DNA of 64,000 nucleotides, taken from positions 1,364,001-1,428,000 of the forward strand of contig NZ_CP047211.1 in the NCBI RefSeq assembly GCF_030408795.1, read 5' to 3'. The translations under genes and the position numbers were made by a program. This DNA is from Corynebacterium hansenii (GTDB lineage Bacteria; Actinomycetota; Actinomycetes; Mycobacteriales; Mycobacteriaceae). Under the pieces are notes generated by a model. The model worked only from the letters and a program-made list of their open reading frames with translations, made no database searches and was not told the origin of the DNA. Shown here in pieces: positions 55,913 to 64,000 of this stretch; position 1 is the stretch's first letter; each line of letters begins with the position of its first letter.

Positions 55913-57163
55913 TCAGCCGAGCGGCTGCCTGCGGGGCAGGAGCACCGCCTCGGAGACCAGGCCCGCCATCAGATCGACCTGCCACGGCCGCGCGCCCATC
56001 CCGGCGAGCATGCCGCGGACCTCGCCGTCGGTGGCGGGTACGTCGCCGCCGCCCGCGCCGGACATGGTCCACGCGACGTCGCGGAGGTCCGAAGGGCGGA
56101 AGAGGGTTTCCGGCGCGATGGCCAGGTCCTCCGCCAGCAGTTCGTGACCGTCCTTGAGCCGCTCGAGCACGGCCGCGGCCTCGGGGGCGCGGTCTTCCCA
56201 GGTGCGGTGGTGGGGACGGGAGGAGCCCGAATTGCGTTCGCGCGCGGGCCACGAGTCGCGGGGCAGTTCCAGCGCGGAGCGGAGCTCGCGCATCCACAGT
56301 TTCGACGCGCCCCGGCGCCTGCGGGGGAACCCCTTGAGCGCCGCCAGGTCGGCTTCGGTGCGCGGCAGCTTCTCGGCGATGGACGCCAGCACGTCATGCG
56401 GCAGCACGGTGACGGGGGAGACGTCGCGCTCCCGCGCCATCCGGTCCCGGGCCATCCAAAGTTCGCGGCCGGCCACGAGCTGTTCGGGCCGCTTCAGCTT
56501 GCCGACGCCTTTCATCGAGCGCCACTTCTCCCCGTCGGGCACGGCGTTCATTCCGGGGGCGTGCGCGGCACGGACGGCCTCCGACTCCTGGCGCAGCCAT
56601 TCGATTCGGTCGAGTTCGGCGAGGGCGGCGGACAATGCGTCGGAAAGCTCCACGAGCAGTTCCACGTCCAATGCCGCGTAGTCGAGCCATTCCGCGGGCA
56701 GGGGGCGCAGCGACCAGTCCTCGCGGCCGTGGCCCTTGGCCAGCGTGACGCCGAGCAGCTCCTCGGTCATGGCGGCGAGGTTGACTTTCGGCAGGCCCAG
56801 CAGACGGCCGGCTATTTCCGTGTCCACGAGGGTGTGCGGGTGCAGCCCGAGATCCGACAGGCAGGGCAGGTCGGAGACGGCGGCGTGGACGACCCAATCC
56901 AGCGGGTTGAGGAACTCCGCCAACCTGGACTCGGCGATGGAACCGGGGACGGTCTCGGGGTCGATGAGGATGGTGCCGGAGCCTTCGCGGCGCAGCTGGA
57001 TCAGGAAGGCTCGGTCGTCGTACCGGTAGGCCGACGCACGTTCGGTGTCCACGGCGAGCGGACCGGTGCCGGAGGCCAGAAGCCGTCCCGCATCCGCGAT
57101 TTCATCGGCCGTCACGAGAACGTCCGGCGTTCCGTCGCGGGGGGATAGCAAAGCTGCGCACAT
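55913..57163 (-). CDS. rnd: Ribonuclease D (Rnd) with HRDC domain
   Basis: A 416-residue 3'-5' exoribonuclease of the DEDDy type used in tRNA and structured RNA processing. The acidic motifs are VDTERAS, VVHAAVSDLPCL and the YAALDVELL box, with Tyr as the fourth residue. The C-terminal half has HRDC-like helices (KLKRPEQLVAGRELWM). It is convergent with dxs, 38 bases apart. The order dxs-rnd-DUF3000-hemE is conserved in Corynebacteriales, here with an iron-uptake operon inserted between rnd and DUF3000. Confidence 0.92.
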   Translation of the reverse strand: MCAALLSPRDGTPDVLVTADEIADAGRLLASGTGPLAVDTERASAYRYDDRAFLIQLRREGSGTILIDPETVPGSIAESRLAEFLNPLDWVVHAAVSDLPCLSDLGLHPHTLVDTEIAGRLLGLPKVNLAAMTEELLGVTLAKGHGREDWSLRPLPAEWLDYAALDVELLVELSDALSAALAELDRIEWLRQESEAVRAAHAPGMNAVPDGEKWRSMKGVGKLKRPEQLVAGRELWMARDRMARERDVSPVTVLPHDVLASIAEKLPRTEADLAALKGFPRRRRGASKLWMRELRSALELPRDSWPARERNSGSSRPHHRTWEDRAPEAAAVLERLKDGHELLAEDLAIAPETLFRPSDLRDVAWTMSGAGGGDVPATDGEVRGMLAGMGARPWQVDLMAGLVSEAVLLPRRQPLG

Positions 57164-57253
57164 GGGATCGAGCTTAACCCCGTGGTCGCGGGGCCGGAGC
57201 TTTTGCGGGCGGAAGGACGCCGGCGCTGGTCGCAGTCGAACGGTGATACCCGT

Positions 57254-57292
57254 TTATGTGGGCCAAACCTAACGTGTGTTAGCGTGGCCTAA
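57254..57292 (+). promoter_or_regulatory. Candidate DtxR boxes before the siderophore transporter operon
   Basis: Two imperfect 19-base matches to the DtxR consensus lie side by side. Bases 57254-57272 match about 14 of 19 on the minus strand, and 57274-57292 about 12 of 19. The centre CTAAC-GTGT-GTTAG (57269-57282) is a perfect palindrome. This is a logical DtxR target, about 110 bases before the first gene. Matches are by eye. Confidence 0.6.
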
Positions 57293-57404
57293 GGCCCGGA
57301 GGGAAGCAATGCATCCCTCGGGGCCACTGCAATGCATGTCCCAGATGAGATGGGGCGCGTGCGGCCGGTGCCGCATCCGCCCGAGACGACGAGGAGAAAC
57401 CCTC

Positions 57405-58403
57405 TTGATCACCACGCTCCGCCGCCGCACTGTGGCCGTGGCCGCCGCCGCGGCCCTGACCCTCGGCCTCGTCGCCTGCTCCGGCGACTCCGACAAGACC
57501 GATGCCGCCGGCGACAACGGCGCGACCGCAACCGTGAAAATCGAGGACAATTTCGGCACCCAGACCGTGAAGGTCCCCGCCGAAAAGGTCGTCGCCACGG
57601 ACAACCGCGTTTTCCGCACCCTGGAGGACTGGGGCATCGAGCTGGCGGCCGCGCCGGTCAACCTGATGCCGAAGACCCTCGGGTACAAGACCGACGACTC
57701 CATCGTGAACTTGGGTTCCCACCGCGAGCCGGACCTCGAGGCGGTCGTCGCGGCCCAGCCGGACCTCATCATCAACGGCCAGCGCTTCGCCAAGTACGGC
57801 GAGGACTTCAAGAAGCTGGCCCCGGAGGCCGCCATCGTCGACCTCACCCCGCGCGAGGACAAGCCCTTCGACGAAGAGCTGCGCCGCCAGACCACCGCCC
57901 TCGGCGAGATGTTCGGCAAGCAGGACGAGGCCGAGAAGCTCATCGGCGAGTTCGACAAGTCCATCGAGCGGGCGAAGGCCGCCTACGACAAGAAGGACAA
58001 GGTGATGGGCGTCATCACCTCCGGCGGCAACATCAACTACGCCGCCCCCGGCTCCGGCCGTTCCGTTGGCCCGGCCTTCGGCATCCTGGGCCTGACCCCG
58101 GCGCTGAAGGTCGACAACGCCTCCACCGACCACGAGGGCGACGACATCTCCGTCGAGGCCATCGCCGACTCCAACCCGGATCTGATGTTGGTCATGGACC
58201 GCGACGCGTCGGTGTCCGCGAACAAGGGCGAGTCGTACACCCCGGCCAACGAGCTGATCGCAGGTTCCGCCGCGCTGAAGAACGTCAACGCCGTCAAGAA
58301 CGACCGCATCGTCTACATGCCCCAGTTCACCTACCTGGACGAGGGCATCCAGACCTACACCGAGTTCTTCAACTCCCTGGCCGACGCCCTGGAGAAGAAG
58401 TAG
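57405..58403 (+). CDS. Ferric-siderophore substrate-binding lipoprotein (FagD/CeuE-like)
   Basis: A 332-residue lipoprotein of the periplasmic-binding PF01497 type. From the TTG at 57405, with GAGGAG about nine bases upstream, a signal peptide ends in the lipobox LVACSG, so the protein is anchored by Cys at the membrane. The mature part has the helical-backbone binding fold, including VVATDNRVFRTLEDWGI near the start and LGSHREPDLEAVVAAQPDLI. It resembles FagD of C. pseudotuberculosis and CeuE-type catecholate binders, so it probably binds ferric siderophore and delivers it to the permeases that follow. Earlier in-frame ATG or GTG starts do not give a signal peptide at the right place. DtxR boxes lie upstream. 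Confidence 0.85.
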   Translation: MITTLRRRTVAVAAAAALTLGLVACSGDSDKTDAAGDNGATATVKIEDNFGTQTVKVPAEKVVATDNRVFRTLEDWGIELAAAPVNLMPKTLGYKTDDSIVNLGSHREPDLEAVVAAQPDLIINGQRFAKYGEDFKKLAPEAAIVDLTPREDKPFDEELRRQTTALGEMFGKQDEAEKLIGEFDKSIERAKAAYDKKDKVMGVITSGGNINYAAPGSGRSVGPAFGILGLTPALKVDNASTDHEGDDISVEAIADSNPDLMLVMDRDASVSANKGESYTPANELIAGSAALKNVNAVKNDRIVYMPQFTYLDEGIQTYTEFFNSLADALEKK

Positions 58404-58411
58404 CGCCGCGG

Positions 58412-58492
58412 CACGCGGAGCACCCGAAGCACGCGGATCATCCGCAACACCTGGATCACCCGCAGCACCCGCAGCACCCGCAACACGAGAGA
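58412..58492 (+). repeat. Nine-base tandem array between binding protein and permease genes
   Basis: Nine degenerate copies of the 9-base unit CACCCGCAG run without a gap or insertion from just after the binding-protein stop to just before the permease start. The three copies at 58457-58483 are almost identical and the others vary at two to four positions. No start codon and no hairpin of note is inside it. Confidence 0.75.
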
Positions 58493-58502
58493 CCGTGAGC
58501 GC

Positions 58503-59546
58503 ATGACAGCCCCCAGCACACGCACCGACGCCGCCCCGGCGGCCGACCCCGCGGCGGAAGACCGGGCCGACCCCGTGGCGGCACCCGCCGCCGCGAAGGG
58601 CCGCCTGTTCACGTGGCCGCTCCTCATCGGCGCGGCCATCACGGCGGCGCTCGTCGCGTCGTCGCTGTTCATCGGCGTCTACGACATCTTCGGCGCCGAC
58701 GACGGCGCCGAGATGTTCGGCATCACCCGCGTCCCGCGCACCATCGCGCTGGTCCTCGCCGGGGCGGCGATGTCGATGTGCGGGCTGGTCATGCAGCTGC
58801 TCACGCAGAACCGCTTCGTGGAGCCGACCACCACCGGCACCACGGAGTGGGCGGGGCTGGGCCTGCTGCTGGTCATGATCGTCGCCCCCGAGTCGTCGAT
58901 CCTGGTGAAGATGACCGCCGCCGTCGTCGCCGCCTTCCTGGGCACGATGGTCTTCTTCGCCTTCCTGCGCCGGGTGACCCTGCGCTCGTCGGTCATCGTG
59001 CCCATCGTCGGCATGATGCTCGCCGCGGTCGTCGGCGCGGTGTCAAGCTACATCGCGCTGTCCACGAACATGCTGCAGAGCCTGGGCATCTGGTTCGCGG
59101 GCTCGTTCACGTCGGTGCTCAAGGGCCAGTACGAGCCCCTGTGGTTCGTCGCGGTGGTCGTCGTCCTGGTCTTCCTCGTCGCCGACCGCTTCACGGTAGC
59201 CGGCCTCGGCGAGGAGATCGCCACCAACGTGGGGCTGAATTACCGCCGCATCGTCTTCATCGGCACGGGGCTGATCGCCATCGCCACGGGCATCGTCACC
59301 GTGGTCGTCGGCAACCTTCCCTTCCTGGGGTTGATCGTGCCCAACATCGTCTCCATGGTCCGCGGCGACGACCTCCGGTCGAATCTGCCGTGGGTGTGCC
59401 TGGTCGGCATTTCCGTGGTGACGGTCTGCGACATCATCAGCCGCATCATCATCCGCCCGTTCGAGATCCCGGTGTCGACCATCCTCGCGGTCGTCGGCGC
59501 CGTCGTCTTCATCACCCTGCTGCTGCGCGGGCGCCGGCGCGCCTGA
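58503..59546 (+). CDS. Iron-siderophore ABC permease (FagA/CeuB-like), first
   Basis: A 347-residue FecCD-family permease with about nine to ten membrane helices. An Ala/Pro/Asp-rich tail of about 35 residues starts it. VPRTIALVLAGAAMSMCGLVMQ is the conserved FecCD block, and GNLPFLGLIVPNIVSM contains the coupling-helix region that contacts the ATPase. AGCGC and GAGAGACCG lie just upstream, giving a weak ribosome binding site. It is separated from the binding-protein gene by a tandem 9-base repeat and from the second permease by 26 bases. Confidence 0.87.
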   Translation: MTAPSTRTDAAPAADPAAEDRADPVAAPAAAKGRLFTWPLLIGAAITAALVASSLFIGVYDIFGADDGAEMFGITRVPRTIALVLAGAAMSMCGLVMQLLTQNRFVEPTTTGTTEWAGLGLLLVMIVAPESSILVKMTAAVVAAFLGTMVFFAFLRRVTLRSSVIVPIVGMMLAAVVGAVSSYIALSTNMLQSLGIWFAGSFTSVLKGQYEPLWFVAVVVVLVFLVADRFTVAGLGEEIATNVGLNYRRIVFIGTGLIAIATGIVTVVVGNLPFLGLIVPNIVSMVRGDDLRSNLPWVCLVGISVVTVCDIISRIIIRPFEIPVSTILAVVGAVVFITLLLRGRRRA

Positions 59547-59572
59547 GTCGCCGGCGACGAGAGGAGCGAACC

Positions 59573-60679
59573 ATGAGCACCGCCATCGACCGAACCACCC
59601 CCCGACTTCCGGACGGGGCACTGGCCGAGCTGTCCGGGGCGACGGGCGTCGGCCGCTCCGGGGACCCGACGGGGCAGCGTCCGGTCACCGCGCCGTTGCC
59701 GACCGCACGCGCCCGCAGGCGGTACCGGGTCATCTTCGCCGTGCTGCTCGTCCTCGCGGCGGGCTTTGCGACGGCCACCCTGGCGTGGGACAACCCCATG
59801 CCCTTCGGCTCCCGGGGCTTCCTGCTCATCGCCGAGATGCGCGCGAGCAATCTGGCGGTGATGGCCGTGGTCGCGTTCTGCCAGGCCACGGCCACGATCG
59901 CGTTCCAAACGGTGACGCATAACCGGATCCTGACCCCGTCGATCATGGGCTTCGAGTCCCTCTACACGGTCATCCAGACCGCGGCGGTGTTCTTCCTGGG
60001 CGCCGCCGGAGTCGTCGCGGTCACCGGCACCCCGCAGTTCCTGGGGCAGGTCGCGATCATGGTGACGTTCTCGGCGATCCTCTACGGCTGGCTGTTCGGC
60101 GGGCGATTCGGCAATCTGCAGATCATGCTGCTGGTCGGCATCATCCTCGGCGGCGGCCTGGGAGCGCTGTCCACGGTGATGCAGCGCATGATGACGCCCA
60201 GCGACTTCGACGTGCTCACCGCGCGGCTGATCGGGTCGATCGCCAACGCCGACACCGACTACCTGCTGGTGAGCCTGCCGATCGTCGCCTTCGCCGGGGG
60301 AGTGCTGTGGCTGCGCTCGACGAAGCTCAACGTCCTCGGGCTCGGCCGCGAGACCGCCGTGAACCTGGGCCTCGACCACAAGAAGGACACCATCGTCGTC
60401 CTGGTCATGGTCTCGATGCTCATGGCCGTGTCCACCGCGATGGTCGGCCCGATGACGTTCCTCGGCTTCCTGGTGGCCATGATCGCCTACCAGCTCGCCG
60501 ACACGTACGACCACCGGCACGTGTTCCCGATCGCCTGGCTGACCGGTTTCACGGTGCTGTGCGGCTCGTATTTCGTGCTCAAGAACTTCTTCTACGCGGA
60601 AGGGTCGGTCGGCATCATCATCGAGATCGTCGGCGGCACGTTCTTCCTCATCCACATTCTGCGAAAGGGGCGCCTGTGA
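59573..60679 (+). CDS. Iron-siderophore ABC permease (FagB/CeuC-like), second
   Basis: A 368-residue FecCD-type permease. The N-terminal 50 residues are polar and then about nine membrane helices follow. The conserved parts are RASNLAVMAVVAFCQATATI and the coupling region MVGPMTFLGFLVAMIAYQLA. GAGGAG lies six bases before the ATG. It forms the heterodimer with the previous permease. Its stop overlaps the GTG start of the ATPase by four bases. Confidence 0.87.
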   Translation: MSTAIDRTTPRLPDGALAELSGATGVGRSGDPTGQRPVTAPLPTARARRRYRVIFAVLLVLAAGFATATLAWDNPMPFGSRGFLLIAEMRASNLAVMAVVAFCQATATIAFQTVTHNRILTPSIMGFESLYTVIQTAAVFFLGAAGVVAVTGTPQFLGQVAIMVTFSAILYGWLFGGRFGNLQIMLLVGIILGGGLGALSTVMQRMMTPSDFDVLTARLIGSIANADTDYLLVSLPIVAFAGGVLWLRSTKLNVLGLGRETAVNLGLDHKKDTIVVLVMVSMLMAVSTAMVGPMTFLGFLVAMIAYQLADTYDHRHVFPIAWLTGFTVLCGSYFVLKNFFYAEGSVGIIIEIVGGTFFLIHILRKGRL

Positions 60680-61431
60680 TCACGCTGACCAACGTCGCCA
60701 AGCATTACGACGACGAGGTTTCCATCGGCCCGGTGGATCTGACGATCCCCGCCGGGGGAGTCACGGCCCTCGTCGGACCCAACGGCGCCGGCAAGTCGAC
60801 GCTGCTGACCATGATCGGCCGCCTCGTGGGCATGGACGAGGGCAGCATCGAGGTCGCCGGCTATGACGTCACGTCGACGAAGTCGGCGGACCTGGCGAAG
60901 ATCGTGTCCATCCTGCGGCAGGAGAACCACTTCGTCACGCGGCTGACCGTCCGGCAGCTCGTGGGGTTCGGCCGCTTCCCTTACTCGAAGGGGCGGATCA
61001 CGCGGGAGGACGAGGAGATCATCACCCGGTCCATCGACTTCCTGGGCCTCACCGAACTAGAGGGCCGCTACCTGGACGAACTGTCCGGCGGGCAGCGCCA
61101 ACGCGCCTACGTGGCGATGGTGCTCGCCCAGGACACCGACTACATCCTCCTCGACGAGCCGCTGAACAACCTGGACATGCGTCACTCGGTGCAGATGATG
61201 CAGCACCTGCGCCGGGCCGCGACGGAACTCGGCCGCACGGTGGTCATCGTGCTCCACGACATCAACTTCGCCGGCCACTACGCCGACCGGATCTGCGCGG
61301 CGAAGGACGGCGGCATCGTCCACTTCGGCACGCCGGAGGAGATCATGCGAGACGACATCCTCACCGAGGTCTTCGACACCCCGGTCGAGGTCGTCGACGG
61401 CCCGCGCGGGCGCCTGGCCGTCTACTACTGA
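60676..61431 (+). CDS. Iron-siderophore ABC transporter ATPase (FagC/CeuD-like)
   Basis: A 251-residue nucleotide-binding subunit. Walker A is GPNGAGKST, the signature LSGGQRQRAY, Walker B YILLDEPLNNLD and the switch His lies in VLHDINFAG. The Q-loop appears in RQENHFV. The GTG at 60676 overlaps the permease stop (GTGA). It completes a four-gene binding protein, permease, permease, ATPase operon like fagABCD and ceuBCDE. Confidence 0.92.
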   Translation: MITLTNVAKHYDDEVSIGPVDLTIPAGGVTALVGPNGAGKSTLLTMIGRLVGMDEGSIEVAGYDVTSTKSADLAKIVSILRQENHFVTRLTVRQLVGFGRFPYSKGRITREDEEIITRSIDFLGLTELEGRYLDELSGGQRQRAYVAMVLAQDTDYILLDEPLNNLDMRHSVQMMQHLRRAATELGRTVVIVLHDINFAGHYADRICAAKDGGIVHFGTPEEIMRDDILTEVFDTPVEVVDGPRGRLAVYY

Positions 61432-61489
61432 GCCGGGACGGCGCCGCTCGCGGTCGCGGCCATCGCGCGCCCCGCCGCCGGAGATGAAG

Positions 61490-62068
61490 CTACTGGCGGG
61501 AAAGCTCGGACACGCCCTCCGGCGGGAGGCCGGCGACGTTGGCCAGCACGCGTGAGAACGCCTCGACGTGCGGCGACAGATCGAGGTCGGAGGCGGTCCA
61601 CGAGGCGCGCATCTCCAGCTGGAAAGCCTCGGGCGGGCCGCCGATTTCGCCGTACCGAACAGAATTCGTGGTGGTGACGGTGCCGCCCAGGTTGCTGAAG
61701 CCGGCGCCGCAGTCCTCGAATCCCTCCGTCAGCCACTGCCACGCCACCTGGGGCAGCAGCGGGTCGGAGGCGACGTCGGCGTCCATGTCGGCCTGGATGT
61801 AGGCGACCAATCGCATCGACCCGGACCACGATTCTTCCGCGCGGGGGTCGTGGAGGAGGATCAGGCGGCCGAAGGCGTCGCCCTCCGACGTCTCGGGGAC
61901 GAGCTCGGTTTCCGGGTGGAGCACCTCCAGGCCGACCGCGTGGCTGAACGGCGCCAGCTTCTTCGGGGGCCTGATGTCGCCCAGCGAAATCTCGGCGCGC
62001 ACGTGCGCCGCATGCATCGACTCGACGGCGTCGCGGAAAGGCTGCGGTGCGGATTCGGTGGCGGTCAC
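61490..62068 (-). CDS. DUF3000 protein
   Basis: A 192-residue actinobacterial DUF3000 protein. Key blocks are FRDAVESMHAAHVRAEISLG, the ARLILLHDP-like segment FGRLILLHDPRAEESWSG and SVRYGEIGGPPEAFQLEMRA. The GTG at 62068 starts VTATESAPQPF; the Shine-Dalgarno is poor, and a leaderless start is possible. It stands between rnd and hemE in other Corynebacteriales and is divergent from hemE here. Function unknown. Confidence 0.85.
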   Translation of the reverse strand: MTATESAPQPFRDAVESMHAAHVRAEISLGDIRPPKKLAPFSHAVGLEVLHPETELVPETSEGDAFGRLILLHDPRAEESWSGSMRLVAYIQADMDADVASDPLLPQVAWQWLTEGFEDCGAGFSNLGGTVTTTNSVRYGEIGGPPEAFQLEMRASWTASDLDLSPHVEAFSRVLANVAGLPPEGVSELSRQ

Positions 62069-62165
62069 GGTGCTTGAATCTAATGCGGTCCAACGCGCGC
62101 GCAGTGGAGGCGCGCCGCGAAGGGGGCGGCGGTGTCGCCGATGCCGGATGGGGCATGATGGTGGC

Positions 62166-63263
62166 ATGTCTAATCGCCGTATGTTGTCCGACGCCCCGTT
62201 GCTGGAGGCCGCCGCCGGGCGCACCCCGTCCCGTCGGCCGGTGTGGTTCATGCGCCAGGCCGGACGTTCCCTGCCCGAGTACCGCGAGATCCGCAAGGAC
62301 GTCGGGATGCTGGAGTCCTGCTTCAATCCGGAGCTGCTGGCGGAGATCACCATGCAACCGGTGCGCCGCCACGACGTCGACGCGGCGATCCTGTTCTCCG
62401 ACATCGTCGTTCCCGTGAAGGCCGCGGGCGTGGACCTGGACATCGTCGCCGGGCGCGGCCCGGTCGTCGCCGAGCCGATCCGCACCGCCTCGGACATCGA
62501 TCGCCTGCCGGAGCTGGACCCCGACACGCTGCGGCCGGTGACGGAGGGCATCGGGCTCATCCTCGACGAGCTCACCGACCGCCAGGCGCTCATCGGCTTC
62601 GCCGGCGCACCGTTCACGCTCGCGTCCTACCTCGTGGAGGGCGGCCCGTCGCGCAACCACGAGCGCACCAAGGCGCTCATGCATTCCGAGCCGGAGCTGT
62701 GGGACAAGCTGATGCGCCGCATCACGCCGATCGTCACCGGTTTCCTGCGTGCCCAGATCGACGCCGGCATCGACGCGCTGCAGCTGTTCGACTCGTGGGC
62801 CGGGTTCCTCACCGAGCGCGATTACCGCCGCCACGTGCTGCCGCACTCGCGGGCGATCTTCGACGAGGTCGCCGACGCCGGCATCCCGCGCATCCACTTC
62901 GGCGTGGGCACCGGCGAGCTGCTGGGCGCCATGGCCGAGGCCGGGTCCGAGGTCGTGGGCGTCGATTGGCGCGTCCCGCTCGACGCGGCCGCGCAGCGCA
63001 TCTCCGGCGCCCTCGCCGACGCCGATCCCGCGGGCGACCGCGCGAACCACGCCCGCGTGCTGCAGGGCAACCTGGACCCGGCGATGTTCTTCGCCGGCGA
63101 CGAGGCCATCGAGGCGGAGGTGCGGCGCATCTGCGGCGAGGCCGACCGCGCCATCGAGCGCGGCACCGCCCGCGGGCACATCTTCAACCTGGGCCACGGC
63201 GTGCCGCCGAACACCGACGCCGACGCCATCACGCGCACCGTGAAGATGGTGCACGAGCTGTGA
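62166..63263 (+). CDS. hemE: Uroporphyrinogen decarboxylase HemE
   Basis: A 365-residue haem-pathway enzyme that removes four carboxyls from uroporphyrinogen III to form coproporphyrinogen III. The substrate loop RPVWFMRQAGRSLPEYRE is exact. ILFSDIVVP carries the catalytic Asp, and GFAGAPFTLASYLVEGG and FNLGHGVPPNTD are further family blocks. The ATG at 62166 has weak Shine-Dalgarno. Its stop overlaps the GTG of hemY by four bases, so the haem genes are coupled. Confidence 0.97.
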   Translation: MSNRRMLSDAPLLEAAAGRTPSRRPVWFMRQAGRSLPEYREIRKDVGMLESCFNPELLAEITMQPVRRHDVDAAILFSDIVVPVKAAGVDLDIVAGRGPVVAEPIRTASDIDRLPELDPDTLRPVTEGIGLILDELTDRQALIGFAGAPFTLASYLVEGGPSRNHERTKALMHSEPELWDKLMRRITPIVTGFLRAQIDAGIDALQLFDSWAGFLTERDYRRHVLPHSRAIFDEVADAGIPRIHFGVGTGELLGAMAEAGSEVVGVDWRVPLDAAAQRISGALADADPAGDRANHARVLQGNLDPAMFFAGDEAIEAEVRRICGEADRAIERGTARGHIFNLGHGVPPNTDADAITRTVKMVHEL

Positions 63264-64000
63264 TCGCGCAACCGCCGACCGTCGTCGTCGCGGGTGCCGG
63301 CCTCACCGGCCTCGTCGCCGCCCACCAGCTGCGCCGGGGCCTCGGCCCGGCCGCCCGCATCATCGTCGCCGATCCGGATGACCGTGTGGGCGGCAAGCTG
63401 CGCACCGTCGACACCGACGAGGGCCCGATCGAGGTGGGCGCCGAGGCGTACCTGGGCTTCCGCGCCGACGCCACCGAGTTCTTCGAGGCGCTCGGCCTGG
63501 GCGACGAGCTCGTCGAGCCGTCGGGCATGCCGTCGACCATCTTCGCCGCCGGCGAATTGCGCGCCATGCCGCGCACCACGGTCATGGGCGTGCCGGCGTC
63601 GTCGCGGGGCCTGGAGGGCCTGCTTTCCGACGACACCTGCGCCCGCATCGACGCGGAAGGCGATCCCGCGGCCACCGCGCCGCTGCACTGGGTCCACGGC
63701 GATGACGTGAACCTGGGGCAGCTCGTGGAATCCCGACTGGGCCGCGAGGTCGTCGACCATCTGGTGTCGCCGCTGCTCGGCGGCGTGTACTCGTGCCTCG
63801 CCGACGACCTCGGCCTGCGCGCCACCGTGCCCCAGCTGGCGGGCGCGCTCGACGCGATGACGGCGGTGGGCGAGCCGGTGAGCCTGACGGCGGCGGCGCA
63901 GCGCGTGCTCGACCAGCGCGCGGAGGCCAACGAGGCGCGGCTGGCCTCGGGCGCCGTGTCCGCGCCGATCTTCCGCACGTTCCGCAACGGGTACCGGAAG
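63260..64000 (+). CDS. hemY: Protoporphyrinogen/coproporphyrinogen oxidase HemY (N-terminal part)
   Basis: The first 247 residues of an FAD-dependent oxidase that runs off the window. The dinucleotide-binding motif is VVVAGAGLTGLVAAH followed by the ADPDDRVGGKLRT turn. GAEAYLGFRADATEFFEALG and VSPLLGGVYSCLADDLGLRA are family blocks. Actinobacteria and Firmicutes use this enzyme as coproporphyrinogen oxidase (CgoX/HemY) in the coproporphyrin-dependent route to haem. The GTG start at 63260 overlaps the hemE stop. Confidence 0.93.
   Translation, partial: MIAQPPTVVVAGAGLTGLVAAHQLRRGLGPAARIIVADPDDRVGGKLRTVDTDEGPIEVGAEAYLGFRADATEFFEALGLGDELVEPSGMPSTIFAAGELRAMPRTTVMGVPASSRGLEGLLSDDTCARIDAEGDPAATAPLHWVHGDDVNLGQLVESRLGREVVDHLVSPLLGGVYSCLADDLGLRATVPQLAGALDAMTAVGEPVSLTAAAQRVLDQRAEANEARLASGAVSAPIFRTFRNGYRK

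Noticed and set aside
54009..56297. A 762-codon minus-strand frame opposite dxs and rnd
   Set aside because: Antisense shadow; dxs and rnd are unambiguous.

Overview
The window is chromosomal DNA of a very GC-rich Corynebacterium. The evidence is gene order. The block sigA, ppgK, suhB, cei, DUF4193, DUF3093, dut, DUF3710, TrmA-like methyltransferase, dxs, rnd, DUF3000, hemE, hemY follows the conserved Corynebacteriales/Mycobacterium order, and the sigB-dtxR-galE run is typical of corynebacteria. I cannot name the species from the sequence alone. Secreted lipases and a ceramidase suggest an animal- or skin-associated, lipid-feeding lifestyle, but that is inference. I saw no rRNA, tRNA or CRISPR array and no intact insertion sequence.

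Layout. Positions 1-5390 hold hrpA (3' end outside the window) and a divergent NhaC/YuiF-like antiporter. Positions 5391-6931 hold a probably 5'-truncated repeat protein and gene debris. Positions 6932-17940 are a leftward accessory operon: a Type ISP-like restriction-modification polypeptide (Mrr-like nuclease, helicase, N6-adenine methyltransferase) split by one in-frame TAA, then a GHKL/MORC-like ATPase, a PD-(D/E)XK (DUF4420-like) protein and a Z1 helicase-like motor. The genes overlap or nearly abut, codon usage looks less GC-biased than around them, and core genes flank the locus. It looks like an anti-phage defence cassette and is the most interesting part of the window. Positions 18056-24351 carry a nucleoside hydrolase, a secreted LIP-family lipase, a Tat-exported neutral ceramidase and a membrane protein with a tyrosine/glutamine/glycine repeat tail.

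Positions 24476-33490 hold the OxyR/AhpC/AhpD peroxide-defence unit, a Ski2-like helicase, a second LIP lipase, a PAC2 protein and a DUF4192 protein. Positions 33504-39375 hold galE, dtxR, sigB (with a SigH/SigE-type promoter candidate), dtd, a methyltransferase and DUF3099, all leftward. Positions 39460-45776 run rightward: DUF3039, a DEAD/DEAH helicase, two small DUF4190-like membrane proteins, a DUF418 protein and a dicarboxylate/sodium symporter. Positions 45954-57163 are the sigA-to-rnd core block. Positions 57254-61431 form a FagABCD/CeuBCDE-like ferric-siderophore ABC operon behind candidate DtxR boxes, and 61490-64000 hold DUF3000, hemE and the start of hemY.

How the parts connect. 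DtxR encoded at 34484-35170 probably represses the siderophore operon at 57254 onward. OxyR probably controls the divergent ahpCD pair. SigA and SigB give housekeeping and stress transcription. Dut, Dxs, HemE and HemY supply nucleotide hygiene, isoprenoids and haem. The defence cassette stands apart from these as an acquired module.
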